A DNA stretch of 64,000 nucleotides. It comes from UBA7332 sp051652645. GTDB taxonomy: Bacteria > Bacteroidota > Bacteroidia > Bacteroidales > UBA7332. A model generated the notes under the pieces. That model saw only the letters and a list, made by a program, of their open reading frames with translations, did no database searches and was not told where the DNA came from. The stretch is taken from positions 18,090 to 82,089 of the forward strand of contig JBOFUP010000040.1 of NCBI GenBank assembly GCA_051652645.1. Direction: 5' to 3'. Numbering within the stretch: the stretch's first letter is position 1; every line of letters starts with the position of its first letter. The translations under genes and the position numbers were made by a program. Positions 1 to 9,739 of the stretch are shown here, in pieces.

Positions 1-624
1 GAAAGTCGATGTAGATATCTCTATTCAGATCAAAGGTTAGGTGATGATTTTGCGTCACTAGATATGAGAGCTGGTATAAGATCACTCTTTTCTAGTGCTG
101 TCTCTCTAGAACTTTTCGGGGGATACACTCGTTATGATAACATGTCATACATCTACTCAGCACAATCAGAGGGTGTGACAAGTAGGCTTCTAGGTGGTGT
201 TGCTAACAAAGTGAACAAGACATACTTTACACTTAAGTCTCAATTTATTCTATCAGACAAATGGGATGTTAGAGCAGGAATGACTGCTACAAATTGGGGT
301 AGCGATGATATAGCAATTGCGATGCCAAGTTTTGAGGCTAATATGGGGGTATCTTACTCTCCTATATCAAAGCTACGTTTCAACGTAGATTACACTCTTA
401 TCTCTGGAAGAGAGATGGGACTTGGTCAATCTGTTGAGGAGAACTATTCGAAGGTGAAATTAGGTGCAATAAATGAGATACGTTTAGGCGGTAGTTATGA
501 TATTACTAGTTGGCTTACAGCTAACTTACAACTAAACAACTTAATGAACCAGAAACAAGAATCGTGGTATGGAATACCAGAACAAGGATTTAACTTCTTG
601 ATCGGTGCCTCAGTACGATTCTAA
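1..624 (+). CDS. Outer-membrane beta-barrel protein, TonB-dependent receptor-like, C-terminal part
   Basis: The reading frame is open from the first base of the window, so the gene begins upstream and only its last 207 residues are seen. They alternate polar and aromatic/hydrophobic residues as in amphipathic beta strands and end in the pattern ...IGASVRF; a terminal Phe is the usual signature recognised by the BAM machinery. The strand-turn layout, including a late LNNLMNQK segment, resembles the end of TonB-dependent receptors, which import iron complexes, vitamins or glycans. The plug domain and TonB box lie outside the window, so the substrate cannot be guessed. topA follows after 24 bp on the same strand with no hairpin between them, so read-through is likely. 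Confidence 0.75.
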   Translation, partial: ESRCRYLYSDQRLGDDFASLDMRAGIRSLFSSAVSLELFGGYTRYDNMSYIYSAQSEGVTSRLLGGVANKVNKTYFTLKSQFILSDKWDVRAGMTATNWGSDDIAIAMPSFEANMGVSYSPISKLRFNVDYTLISGREMGLGQSVEENYSKVKLGAINEIRLGGSYDITSWLTANLQLNNLMNQKQESWYGIPEQGFNFLIGASVRF

Positions 625-648
625 TTATTGATGAGTTAATACGATACA

Positions 649-3144
649 ATGCAAAAAAACTTAGTTATAGTTGAGTCCCCGGCAAAAGCCAAGACTATTG
701 AGAAGTTTCTCGGGCCGGAATATAAAGTGCTTTCAAGTTATGGCCATATCCGTGACTTGAAAAAGAAAGATTTGGGTATTGACATAGAGAATGGATTTAC
801 ACCTCTTTATGAGGTTCCAGAAGATAAGGCTAAGGTAGTTGCAGAGCTACGTAAACAAGCGAAGAGTGCCCAAATGGTATGGCTCGCTTCCGATGAAGAC
901 CGCGAAGGAGAAGCTATCGCTTGGCATCTATATGAGGTATTAGGCCTCAATAGTGAAAACACTAAGAGAATTGTATTTCATGAGATAACAAAGAGTGCTA
1001 TAATTAATGCAATAGAGAACCCAAGAACTATTAATATTGATCTCGTAAATGCTCAGCAGGCTCGTAGAGTTCTAGATCGTATTGTTGGTTTTGAGCTCTC
1101 ACCTATATTATGGCGCAAAATTAAATCATCACTCTCAGCTGGTAGAGTTCAATCGGTTACTGTTAGACTTGTCGTAGAGCGTGAGCGTGAGATTCAAAAC
1201 TTTAAATCTGAAGCATCATATCGTATCATTGGAACATTCCTGGTACCTACTCCAAGTGGTGAATTTGTTGAACTAAAAGCAGAACTACCAAGGCGACCAA
1301 AGACTAAAGTCAAAGCCTCTGAGTTCCTTGAACTTTGCAGAAACAGTGAGTTTGCTATACAAGAGATCATAACTCGCCCTGCGCGAAAATCACCAGCAGC
1401 ACCATTCACTACATCCACACTTCAACAGGAAGCTTCTAGGAAATTAGGATTTTCTGTTTCACAGACAATGAGTGTTGCTCAGAAGTTGTATGAGAATGGG
1501 CATATTACGTATATGCGTACCGACTCTGTTAATCTTTCTGATTTAGCTATCAATACAGCCAAGGCTGCCATTATTGAATCTATGGGAGAGCAATATTGGC
1601 AATATAGAAAATATCAGACTAAAGCAGCAGGTGCACAAGAAGCCCATGAAGCTATACGCCCGACATACATGAATAAGTCTAAGATTGACGGCACAGCTCA
1701 AGAGAAAAGACTCTATGATTTAATTTGGAAGAGAACTATTGCTAGTCAGATGGCAGATGCTCAACTAGAGAAGACTACGGTTAATATAGCAGTGGGAAAT
1801 AGTGGAGAAGATCTTGTTGCTCAAGGAGAGGTGCTTAAGTTCGACGGTTTTCTTCGTGTTTACATGGAGTCCAATGATGATGAGAACGATCAAACATCAG
1901 AGGAAGGGCTACTTCCAGCAATGGCAGAAGGACAGGTACTATCAATGAATAGTATTGTTGCTACAGAGAGATATAGTCAGAGACCACCGAGATATTCTGA
2001 AGCCTCTCTTGTTCGTAAGCTTGAGGAACTGGGAATTGGTAGACCATCTACATACGCCCCAACCATCTCTACAGTTCAACAGCGTGGATATGTTGAGAAG
2101 GGTGATAAGCCAGGGATTGAGCGCCAAATAACTATCCTTAATCTATCGAATAACCAGATTTCAGAGAGTGTTAAGACAGAGATCTCTGGGGCAGATAGAT
2201 CTAAGTTATATCCAACAAATATTGGTATTGTGGTTAATGATTACCTAATGGAGTCATTCCCAGATATACTTAATTACAGCTTTACAGCCAATGTAGAGAA
2301 GGAGTTTGATAGTATTGCCGAAGGTGATCTTAATTGGGTTGATGCTCTAGGGAGCTTTTATTCTCCATTCCACAAGAGTGTTGAACTCTGTTTGGAGTCA
2401 AAACAAGAGAGACGTGTAGGAGAGAGAGTACTAGGAGTCGATCCAAAAACTAATAAGATTGTATCTGTAAGAATTGGACGATATGGCCCTATGGTACAGA
2501 TAGGTACTCCTGAGGATGAAGATAAACCATTATTTAAGACACTACAACCAGGTTTGCTAATGGAGAGTATCACTCTCGAAGAGGCTCTTAAACATTTCGA
2601 AGAACCAGCGGCTCTTGGAGAATATGAAGGAGTAAATCTTACCATAGGAGCAGGACGATTTGGACCATATATCAAGTTTGGTTCTACGTTTGTTTCTATT
2701 CCAAAGGCTATAGATCCTAAAGAGATAACTCATGAGCAAGCTATTGCCCTCATTGAGGATAAGCGCAAGAAGGAAGCTGAGCGTGTGATGAAAACTTTTC
2801 AACAAGAGCCAGAATTGGAAATTCAAAAAGGGAGATTTGGACCATTCATCTTCTATAAAGGTGCAAACTATAAGTTGCCTAAGGATGTCGAGCCTTTAGA
2901 GCTTACTTTTGAGGAGTGTATGAAGATTGTGGAGAGCCAGCCAGGCAAGCCATCTAAAAGAGCTGCAGCAAAGAGTTCCACTAGTTCTACTAAAAAGAGC
3001 ACTTCAACAGCTAAAAAGAGCAAAGAGGACTCTCCTGTTGAAAGTAAAACTAAAAAGAGTAGTACTACAGCAAAGAAGAGCACCACAACTAAGAGCTCAA
3101 CAGCAAAGAAGAGTACTGCTAAAAAAGCAAAGACTCAAGGCTAA
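649..3144 (+). CDS. topA: DNA topoisomerase I (type IA)
   Basis: Relaxes negative supercoils through a transient 5'-phosphotyrosine bond. The N-terminal Toprim domain starts VIVESPAKAKTIEKFLG and carries the metal-binding segment LASDEDREGEAIAWH near residue 80. The catalytic tyrosine is Tyr288 in GHITYMRTDSV. Three C-terminal Toprim repeats with a GR(Y/F)GP core follow (GRYGPMVQIG, GRFGPYIKFG, GRFGPFIFYK). There are no four-cysteine zinc ribbons as in the E. coli enzyme. Instead the last ~60 residues are a Lys/Ser/Thr/Ala-rich tail, probably disordered and DNA-binding. At 831 residues it is full length. The ATG start sits just before the Toprim domain. Confidence 0.97.
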   Translation: MQKNLVIVESPAKAKTIEKFLGPEYKVLSSYGHIRDLKKKDLGIDIENGFTPLYEVPEDKAKVVAELRKQAKSAQMVWLASDEDREGEAIAWHLYEVLGLNSENTKRIVFHEITKSAIINAIENPRTINIDLVNAQQARRVLDRIVGFELSPILWRKIKSSLSAGRVQSVTVRLVVEREREIQNFKSEASYRIIGTFLVPTPSGEFVELKAELPRRPKTKVKASEFLELCRNSEFAIQEIITRPARKSPAAPFTTSTLQQEASRKLGFSVSQTMSVAQKLYENGHITYMRTDSVNLSDLAINTAKAAIIESMGEQYWQYRKYQTKAAGAQEAHEAIRPTYMNKSKIDGTAQEKRLYDLIWKRTIASQMADAQLEKTTVNIAVGNSGEDLVAQGEVLKFDGFLRVYMESNDDENDQTSEEGLLPAMAEGQVLSMNSIVATERYSQRPPRYSEASLVRKLEELGIGRPSTYAPTISTVQQRGYVEKGDKPGIERQITILNLSNNQISESVKTEISGADRSKLYPTNIGIVVNDYLMESFPDILNYSFTANVEKEFDSIAEGDLNWVDALGSFYSPFHKSVELCLESKQERRVGERVLGVDPKTNKIVSVRIGRYGPMVQIGTPEDEDKPLFKTLQPGLLMESITLEEALKHFEEPAALGEYEGVNLTIGAGRFGPYIKFGSTFVSIPKAIDPKEITHEQAIALIEDKRKKEAERVMKTFQQEPELEIQKGRFGPFIFYKGANYKLPKDVEPLELTFEECMKIVESQPGKPSKRAAAKSSTSSTKKSTSTAKKSKEDSPVESKTKKSSTTAKKSTTTKSSTAKKSTAKKAKTQG

Positions 3145-3191
3145 TTGAGTAGTATAAATGACCAAGAGTTATTAACAATTGGACTAATATT

Positions 3192-3228
3192 AGAGGGAGA
3201 AGCTTTGCTAGCGCTAGCTTTTCTCTCT
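3192..3228 (+). terminator. Weak hairpin terminator after topA
   Basis: A 13-bp stem (AGAGGGAGAAGCT with AGCTTTTCTCTCT, two G.U pairs in RNA) is followed by a T-rich stretch. It lies between topA and the SNF2 gene and may only partly stop transcription. Confidence 0.4.
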
Positions 3229-3250
3229 ATCTATTTTCTTTAGATTCAAA

Positions 3251-6200
3251 ATGATTAATAGAAAAGAGATATATAATAAATTTCTGGAGTTAGATGCTCC
3301 TTCTCAGATGTTCATCGAGACTATGGCTTCTAACTTTGTACCTATGCCTCTCAACGCAGCAGTTGCTGTTGCTAGGACCATAGAGCGTGAATATAAGTGT
3401 GGATATAATATTCTTACTACATGCTCCTCGTTATTACGTGAGACTAAGTTCGGATTCTGGGAGTATCTAGAGGTTGTCGATTCTCTTAAGATGAGAATAA
3501 TACATAGATTACATACTGATGGACTATTATATTCATATCTCAAGGAGTCTCAACGATTTGAGAGTGGATATACCTTTGATAATAAATTTGTTTCAGGTAT
3601 TCGCATTCGCTCAGAGATCTATTCATTTCTAGATAAGGGTAACAACATAGAGATAGACCTTACCGAAACAAAGAGTGGTGATTATTCGCCAATAAATGCA
3701 GTATATGAAGCTTTGATTTATGATGGATTTAGTGCTCTCTCAAGATACTTAAGTTCAAATTCAGTTATGCTTCTTGCAAAACATGCAGCACAATCCATTT
3801 GTAGTAACCTAGACTCTGAGATATCTATTGAGAAGATACATACAATACTCAAGAAGTCACCTAAATATACAAGAGATACAGAAAATAGATTTCGCGAATC
3901 AACTGCTATTATTAAATTACTACAAGGGGACTACCTTGAATATGTCTCTACAGTTTACGGAGATAGCTTAGAGTATGTATATAGCCGAGCTATCCCACCA
4001 CTTATTGAGGGAGATGCTGAGTTGTCACTAAAACAGTTTGATTTAGGACTTAAGATACAGAAGAAAGTAACCAAAGAGCCTTTCCCATACTTAGTTCTTT
4101 ATAGATTTATCTATGCTATCGCACTCATTAGAGATCCAAAATCTCAGAGCAGTGGATTGATTTCAAAGCTTGCAAAGAATAAGTTTGTTAAGGAGGATCC
4201 TATTCTTAATACCATCTTTGCTGTACAGAATGGAGAACAGCGTGAGATTGTATCACAAGAGATTGATAGGCTAACCAAACAGAATAGTTTATCCCCTCTT
4301 TCTAATCTTTTGCTTTGGATGTCATGTAAGATAAGTGGCATTGAGTTCACCCATCCCAAATTTGATCTAGAGGAGTCTTTGGTTAGATGTCAAGTTCTTG
4401 GATTTGACTGGCTCTTGATGGAAATATATGCGCTCCTAGATGAGAGAGAGAGGTTGGAGGCAATTAAAGCGAAGCTTAAGTTCTCTCCTATAACTGTTCG
4501 CCAACAAAGTGAGGATGAGTGGGAGAGGATTCTTAATGCAATCATAGGGCAAGGCGAAAAGAAAATTAAAGACCCAGACAGTAAGATATATAGAGTAGCC
4601 TATCTATATAATCACTATGAATGTGAACTTAGTCCTATTGTTCAGCAATCCAAAGATGGTATTACTTGGACAAGAGGGAAGGCGGTCTCGCTACAGCGAT
4701 TTGCCACCTATCAAGCAGAAGGGATAACTGAACAAGACAAAAGGGTGGCGGATTGTGTAGCTCGTGACTCATACTATCGTAGAAACTACGAAATGGATTT
4801 CAATCGAGCACTAAGAGAATTGGTTGGTCATCCTTATGTATTTCTTGCCGAAAATCCATCAATTCCTGTTGAGATAGCTTCTATGAAGCCAGAACTAACT
4901 ATATCCAATTCTCCTGATGGTTATAAACTTCAGACAAATGTGGAGAATGTCGTAGATCAGATTCAGGTGATACGTGAGAGTAATACTCGAGTAAGGGTGC
5001 TTAAGCTCACTAGTGAGCAGCAGACCTACTTGAAACTGCTTCAGCAGTTATCAAATCTACCTCATGAGGCGAAAGATAAACTCCTTGTATTACTCAAGAA
5101 ACTAACGGGCATTGTTACTGTCTATTCAGATCTTATTGACGAGAGTGAAAATCTTAAGACTCTCCAAGGGGATAGCCGTATATTTGTACAGCTAATACCA
5201 ATTGGAGATACTCTCAAGGCTGAGCTATTCATCAAACCATTCACACAAAACCCACCATACTGTAAGGCTGGTATCGGGGCGTTAAGTGTAATTGGAGTGG
5301 CTGATGGGGAGAAAGCACAAGCAACACGTAACCTAGAGCAAGAGATCAATAACCTAGAGATTGTTAAGTCAACTCTCGATAGAATAGTTGAGCTACAACA
5401 AGATGAGGATACTTACTATTTTGACGACCCATACCACTCATTAGAGTTGATGGAGAGCATTGCTTCTCTATCTGATATTGCAGTTGTTGAGTGGCCAGAG
5501 GGTGTGAAGTTCAAGATCTCTGGAGTAGCCTCATTCAACAACTTGTCGCTCTCACTTAAAGGTAAGGGGAATTGGTTTGACCTAGAGGGTGAACTCAAGG
5601 TAGGAGAAGATACAATCTTCTCTATGCGTGATCTTCTAAATAGTGTTCGCAAGAGTAAAGGTAGATTTATTGAACTAAAGAATGGAGAGTTTCTTGCATT
5701 AACAGAGCAGTTCAGACGACAACTCATGGATCTAGACTCTATAATACAGGAGAGCAAGGATGGTGGCTTCACGGCACAAAACCTAGCATCATCCATGATA
5801 GAAGAGCTTCAGCTCAAAGGTGTAGATATAGAAGCGGATAGAGCATTCAAAGATATGCAAGAGAGAATATCGACTATTGCTACGCAAACCTATAAAGTAC
5901 CGAAGAACCTTCAAGCCGAACTTCGTGAGTACCAAACTGAAGGGTTCAACTGGATGGCACGTCTTAATGATTGGGGTGCTGGCGCTTGTTTGGCTGATGA
6001 TATGGGTCTAGGTAAGACGGTTCAGACTATAGCCATGCTACTGCACAAATCTAAGGGCGGTCCATCTCTCGTGGTTGCTCCCGCATCAGTTCTTCCAAAC
6101 TGGATTCGTGAGATTAATCGTTTCGCTCCGTCACTAAATGTGATTAACTTAGCACCTGTAGGGGAGCGTTCTCAGCGTTTATCCTCAGCCAAGGAGAATG

Positions 6201-7282
6201 ATGTATGCGTAATAACTTATGGTATATTAGTCTCTGAAGTTGAATCAATCATAGAGAAAAGCTTCTCGATGACTGTTCTAGATGAAGCACATACTATCAA
6301 AAATAAGGAGACTAAGATGTCTAAGGCTGCTATGCAGCTCAAATCAGACTTCAGACTTCTACTAACTGGTACTCCAATTCAAAACCACCTCGGTGAGATC
6401 TGGAACCTATTCAACTTTATCAATCCATCCCTATTAGGAAGCTTTGAGAGCTTCAGACAGAGATTCGTTGTACCTATTGTTGAGTTTAAGGATCGCGAAC
6501 AGCAAAGACGATTAAAAAGGTTGATCTCTCCTTTTCTTCTAAGAAGGACCAAAACAGCTGTTTTGGATGAACTACCTCCTAAAACAGAGGTCATAAAGGA
6601 GATTGAGATGAGTGAAGCTGAAATATCTGCTTATGAACTACTGCGCCGTGATGCAGAGAACAGATTACTCGAGTCTACTGATATGGGTCAGATTGTTGCA
6701 CTAGCCGAAATCACTCGTCTTAGAATGGCAGCAGCCAATATAAATTTATCTAAGCCAGGGTTGAATCTTCCTAGTTCAAAGATTCAGACCTTTTTAGATA
6801 TAGTTGACGATCTAAAAGAGAATAACCACCGTTCGTTGGTTTTCTCGCAGTTTACTTCACATCTAGCACTTATAAGAAAAGAGCTAGACAAGAAGGGGAT
6901 TGCATATCTTTATCTCGATGGCTCTACATCCATAGTAGAGCGGGAGAAGTTAGTCAAGAAGTTCCAAGAGGGTGATGACCTTCTGTTCCTTATCAGCTTA
7001 AAGGCTGGGGGACTAGGTCTAAACCTTACGGCTGCAGACTTTGTCATACATATGGACCCATGGTGGAATCCTGCCATCGAGGATCAAGCATCTGATAGAG
7101 CGTATAGGATAGGTCAGAAGAGACCTGTTACTATATACAGATTGATTGCTAGAAACACAATTGAAGAGAAGATCATTCGTCTTCACTCAACCAAGAAGGA
7201 TCTAGCAGACTCTCTTCTTGAGGGTACTGACGTTTCAAATAGGCTTACTCGTGAAGAGCTATTAGAACTACTTCGTAACTAG
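3251..7282 (+). CDS. Large SNF2/Rad54-family DEAH helicase
   Basis: An ATP-driven double-stranded DNA translocase of the Swi2/Snf2 superfamily. The motor occupies about residues 885-1343: Walker A DDMGLGKTVQT near residue 916, the DEAH box in VLDEAHTIKN near 1010, LLTGTPIQNH, and the C-terminal lobe with FSQFTSHL, GLGLNLTAAD and DQASDRAYRIGQ. The ~880 residues before it have no motif recognised here (no CxC...CxH SWIM zinc motif is visible) and look largely helical. Bacterial homologues of this size are usually annotated only as SNF2-related proteins with suggested roles in transcription recycling or repair. It is probably monocistronic; a strong hairpin follows. Confidence 0.9.
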   Translation: MINRKEIYNKFLELDAPSQMFIETMASNFVPMPLNAAVAVARTIEREYKCGYNILTTCSSLLRETKFGFWEYLEVVDSLKMRIIHRLHTDGLLYSYLKESQRFESGYTFDNKFVSGIRIRSEIYSFLDKGNNIEIDLTETKSGDYSPINAVYEALIYDGFSALSRYLSSNSVMLLAKHAAQSICSNLDSEISIEKIHTILKKSPKYTRDTENRFRESTAIIKLLQGDYLEYVSTVYGDSLEYVYSRAIPPLIEGDAELSLKQFDLGLKIQKKVTKEPFPYLVLYRFIYAIALIRDPKSQSSGLISKLAKNKFVKEDPILNTIFAVQNGEQREIVSQEIDRLTKQNSLSPLSNLLLWMSCKISGIEFTHPKFDLEESLVRCQVLGFDWLLMEIYALLDERERLEAIKAKLKFSPITVRQQSEDEWERILNAIIGQGEKKIKDPDSKIYRVAYLYNHYECELSPIVQQSKDGITWTRGKAVSLQRFATYQAEGITEQDKRVADCVARDSYYRRNYEMDFNRALRELVGHPYVFLAENPSIPVEIASMKPELTISNSPDGYKLQTNVENVVDQIQVIRESNTRVRVLKLTSEQQTYLKLLQQLSNLPHEAKDKLLVLLKKLTGIVTVYSDLIDESENLKTLQGDSRIFVQLIPIGDTLKAELFIKPFTQNPPYCKAGIGALSVIGVADGEKAQATRNLEQEINNLEIVKSTLDRIVELQQDEDTYYFDDPYHSLELMESIASLSDIAVVEWPEGVKFKISGVASFNNLSLSLKGKGNWFDLEGELKVGEDTIFSMRDLLNSVRKSKGRFIELKNGEFLALTEQFRRQLMDLDSIIQESKDGGFTAQNLASSMIEELQLKGVDIEADRAFKDMQERISTIATQTYKVPKNLQAELREYQTEGFNWMARLNDWGAGACLADDMGLGKTVQTIAMLLHKSKGGPSLVVAPASVLPNWIREINRFAPSLNVINLAPVGERSQRLSSAKENDVCVITYGILVSEVESIIEKSFSMTVLDEAHTIKNKETKMSKAAMQLKSDFRLLLTGTPIQNHLGEIWNLFNFINPSLLGSFESFRQRFVVPIVEFKDREQQRRLKRLISPFLLRRTKTAVLDELPPKTEVIKEIEMSEAEISAYELLRRDAENRLLESTDMGQIVALAEITRLRMAAANINLSKPGLNLPSSKIQTFLDIVDDLKENNHRSLVFSQFTSHLALIRKELDKKGIAYLYLDGSTSIVEREKLVKKFQEGDDLLFLISLKAGGLGLNLTAADFVIHMDPWWNPAIEDQASDRAYRIGQKRPVTIYRLIARNTIEEKIIRLHSTKKDLADSLLEGTDVSNRLTREELLELLRN

Positions 7283-7300
7283 TCTTTTAAACAATAATAG

Positions 7301-7342
7301 AATAGTCCCTAATCACTAATACTTTGGTGATTAGGGACTATT
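7301..7342 (+). terminator. Strong terminator after the SNF2 gene
   Basis: A perfect 16-bp stem (AATAGTCCCTAATCAC paired with GTGATTAGGGACTATT) with a 10-base loop, followed by TCTTGTTTA, begins 18 bp after the stop codon. Confidence 0.85.
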
Positions 7343-7589
7343 CTTGTTTATCTAGATATTTGAAACATGTATCATGATTTTGGATTCATACTTTTTACTT
7401 TCAAGCAGGTAATGAACTTACAACTAATAGAGTTAACTCCTGAATTAGAACCTATGTAGTATATTGTTATTTAGCACATAAATAATAAATAGTATCTCTA
7501 TCTACCTTTACTCTCGTATCATTATTCAAATAGGATAGCTAAAGTATTTGTCCTTACTAGTATTTTGCATAATCGAACATAGGTTATAG
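7343..7589. other. AT-rich spacer without recognised content
   Basis: I see no reading frame, hairpin or match to other parts of the window in this part of the spacer. Confidence 0.5.
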
Positions 7590-7656
7590 TAAAAATTGCT
7601 GTGAGGTAACACCCTAAAGCCTCAGAGTTTATAGCCTTAACTCTCTGCATTTTTTG
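7590..7656 (-). repeat. Degenerate copy of small inverted-repeat element R2
   Basis: The core AAAGCCTCAGAGTTTA and the flanking AAAAATTGC ... GCATTTTTT (imperfect inverted ends) resemble the better-preserved element at 60941-61037. It lies beyond repeat R1 in the same relative order as there, which suggests that the two spacers derive from one ancestor. Strand is given relative to R1. Confidence 0.45.
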
Positions 7657-7794
7657 AATTTTGCTAAGGATTTTTTTTAATTAGGCAGCAAGTAACTACT
7701 AGTTACTCTAAGGGTAACTCATGCATGGGCAGTAGCTGAAATATCAAATGACTTTTTATTGCTAACTGCAAGGTGGAAGGGTTAACAAATTATT

Positions 7795-8147
7795 CGATTT
7801 AACAAATCACTATTAATAAAACAGCAAAATCATCTCACAGAGTGTTAGTTTTGATGATTTCTATTGCAATATTGCAACACTCTCTTATAATCAGAGGTTT
7901 ATGGGTTGCAATAGGGTGTTGCAATAGGTTGCAATAGAATTCTATTGCAACCCATATCATTTAGGTTAAAAAACTCCGTACTATTTTCTAAGTTTAGCCA
8001 AATATATGTTGGTTAAAAGGTCTAAAGTTGTACTTGGTGTAAAAATATTGACATCAATAAGTTAATTTCTAGCGGTGTAGATAGAGGATGAGAGATTTTT
8101 TTTCCTCAGAGTTCAAAATTTCACCTTACCATCCCAATTTTACAAAA
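7795..8147 (-). repeat. Dispersed non-coding repeat R1, copy A
   Basis: One of three ~355-bp copies (others at 60271 and 62758), here inverted relative to the other two. In the element's own direction it starts with TTTTGTAAAATTG, 21 variable bases and AACTCTGAGG (8147-8104). A 26-bp perfect palindrome lies at 7927-7952 (arms GGTTGCAATAGAA/TTCTATTGCAACC). Further CTATTGCAAC half-sites follow, then AGAGTGTT...AACACTCT, and finally GATTTGTTAAATC-like sequence. No reading frame crosses it. Confidence 0.8.
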
Positions 8148-8321
8148 TAGGAATGTGTTGACATTGGTTCTCCCATCTGTCGCATATTTTAAAATATAGA
8201 TTCGTCTGACTGTTCTTGTTTGGGTTAAGGTGTAAGTGGTTATCAATCACTGTTTTCTAATTAGATGTAGTTGCTGGTAACTAATAAGCTATGTTGTCTT
8301 TTGATTTCCTACAATTTGCGT
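8148..8321. other. Spacer upstream of the HxlR regulator
   Basis: No gene seen. It connects repeat R1-A to the promoter of the HxlR gene. Confidence 0.5.
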
Positions 8322-8329
8322 TATCTTTG
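8322..8329 (+). promoter_or_regulatory. Promoter -7 box of the HxlR gene
   Basis: TATCTTTG matches the Bacteroidetes -7 consensus TANNTTTG. It lies inside the longest possible reading frame, so transcription should begin around 8335. This rules out the upstream start codons at 8291 and 8333. Confidence 0.6.
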
Positions 8330-8350
8330 AATATGGCAATAGATGAAAAT

Positions 8351-8719
8351 ATGCAAAAAGGTAAATGTCAAGATAGTTTTATTTATGAGAATATAGAGTA
8401 CCACTGCTCACTTGAATTAGCTATGGATTTGATTGGAGGGAAGTGGAAAACGATGATGATATATCATCTAAAGGATGGAGCTATGCGTTCGGGAGATCTT
8501 CAGCGTACATTGAATGGTATTGCAAATAAGATGTTTACTCAAACAGCTCGTGAGCTCGAACACTCGGGTTTGATTGAACGATTAGTTTATCCAGTTGTCC
8601 CACCTAAGGTTGAATACAAGCTTACGCCAAGAGGGGAATCAGTGCTACCGATAATCTTGGATTTAGCTAAGTGGGGCATAGAAATAGGCGGTGGTGGTGA
8701 ACATTGTTCAAGAGAATAG
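8351..8719 (+). CDS. HxlR-family winged-helix regulator
   Basis: About 122 residues from the chosen ATG. The family signature is present: one N-terminal Cys (KCQDSF), then LELAMDLIGGKWKTMMIYHL, the winged helix with GDLQRTLNGIANKMFTQTARELEHSGLIER, and VVPPKVEYKLTPRGESVLP. HxlR proteins bind DNA as dimers and many respond to aldehydes, quinones or thiol stress through that Cys. The start is chosen because a TATCTTTG promoter box at 8322-8329 leaves the ATGs at 8291 and 8333 outside the likely transcript. The aldo/keto reductase 117 bp downstream on the same strand is the probable target; that pairing is typical for the family but inferred here. Confidence 0.85.
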   Translation: MQKGKCQDSFIYENIEYHCSLELAMDLIGGKWKTMMIYHLKDGAMRSGDLQRTLNGIANKMFTQTARELEHSGLIERLVYPVVPPKVEYKLTPRGESVLPIILDLAKWGIEIGGGGEHCSRE

Positions 8720-8836
8720 GTAATATATCTTAAATTCATCTCAGTTGTTTGTATTATCAAAACAGTAATTTGTTTATAGTATATCTAATATAAACCAACT
8801 AGTTTTTTCATCGTACAACTAACAACATTGCAGATT

Positions 8837-9679
8837 ATGAAGAGTATTATATTGAACAATGGCCTTGAGATGCCTTTGATTGGATATGGGGTGTATCAAG
8901 TAGACCCTTCTGAGTGCGAAAGATGTGTCATGGATGCTATAAGTGTAGGATATAGATCTATTGATACAGCACAAATCTACGGAAATGAAGAGCAGGTGGG
9001 GAGTGCCATCAAAAAGAGTGGGGTAGATAGAAAGGAGCTATTCATTACAACCAAAGTGTGGATAACTAATGGGGGATATGATAGGGCTAAGGCATCAATA
9101 GAGGAGTCTCTTCGTAAACTTGAAATGGAGTATGTTGATTTACTACTCATTCATCAACCTTTTGGTGATTACTATGGCACATATCGTGCAATGCAGGATG
9201 CATACAAAGAAGGCAAAGCTAGGGCATTAGGTGTTAGTAATTTTTATCCTGATAGGTTTGTTGATATTTCGGAGTTTTGCGAGATAAAGCCAGCTGTAAA
9301 TCAAATTGAGACACATGTGTTCAATCAACAGTGGGAGTCACAAGAGGTGATGAAGCAGTATGATGCAAAAGTAATGTCGTGGGGTCCTTTTGCTGAGGGG
9401 AGAAACCACTTCTTTACAAATGAGACATTAGCTGCAATAGGATCTAAATATGGGAAGTCGGTAGCTCAAGTGGCTTTGAGATTTCTTTTGCAGCGTGAGA
9501 TAATACTTATTCCTAAGTCTACACACAAGGAGAGAATGATTGAAAATATTAATATCTTTGATTTCTTTCTTGATGATGATGATATGGAAGCCATATGTAA
9601 ACTTGACAGAAAAGAGAGCCTTTTCTTCTCTCATCGCGACCCTCAAATGGTGAAGTGGTTGGCTAATTATGGGAAGTAA
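8837..9679 (+). CDS. Aldo/keto reductase
   Basis: NAD(P)H-dependent carbonyl reductase with an (alpha/beta)8 barrel, 280 residues, full length. The catalytic set is visible: Asp and Tyr in YRSIDTAQIYGNEEQVG, Lys in FITTKVW, His in LLLIHQPF. The cofactor-binding end is IILIPKSTHKERMIEN. The ATG at 8837 is preferred to the TTG 9 bp upstream. The closest look is to the 2,5-diketogluconate reductase/YvgN-type branch, which acts broadly on aldehydes such as methylglyoxal; the actual substrate is unknown. It follows an HxlR regulator, fitting an aldehyde-stress response unit. Confidence 0.9.
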   Translation: MKSIILNNGLEMPLIGYGVYQVDPSECERCVMDAISVGYRSIDTAQIYGNEEQVGSAIKKSGVDRKELFITTKVWITNGGYDRAKASIEESLRKLEMEYVDLLLIHQPFGDYYGTYRAMQDAYKEGKARALGVSNFYPDRFVDISEFCEIKPAVNQIETHVFNQQWESQEVMKQYDAKVMSWGPFAEGRNHFFTNETLAAIGSKYGKSVAQVALRFLLQREIILIPKSTHKERMIENINIFDFFLDDDDMEAICKLDRKESLFFSHRDPQMVKWLANYGK

Positions 9680-9697
9680 AAGGGTAACTTATATAAT

Positions 9698-9731
9698 AAA
9701 AGGTCAGTATGCATATGTATACTGACCTTTT
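9698..9731. terminator. Bidirectional terminator between convergent genes
   Basis: A 13-bp perfect stem (AAAAGGTCAGTAT/ATACTGACCTTTT) has A-rich sequence on the left and T-rich on the right. It can therefore end both the aldo/keto reductase and the helicase transcripts. Confidence 0.85.
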
Positions 9732-9739
9732 ATTATAGC

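Noticed and set aside
2927..3148. 73-residue Arg/Leu/Gln-rich frame overlapping the topA tail
   Set aside because: Out-of-frame reading of the AAG/AGC-rich repetitive tail of topA; composition is an artefact.
7921..7960. CRISPR-like array in the repeated CTATTGCAAC units
   Set aside because: Units are short, touch each other or are irregularly spaced, and have no unique spacers of constant length; no cas genes nearby.
8291..8350. Upstream start codons for the HxlR gene
   Set aside because: The promoter -7 box at 8322-8329 lies inside this extension, so it is unlikely to be transcribed.
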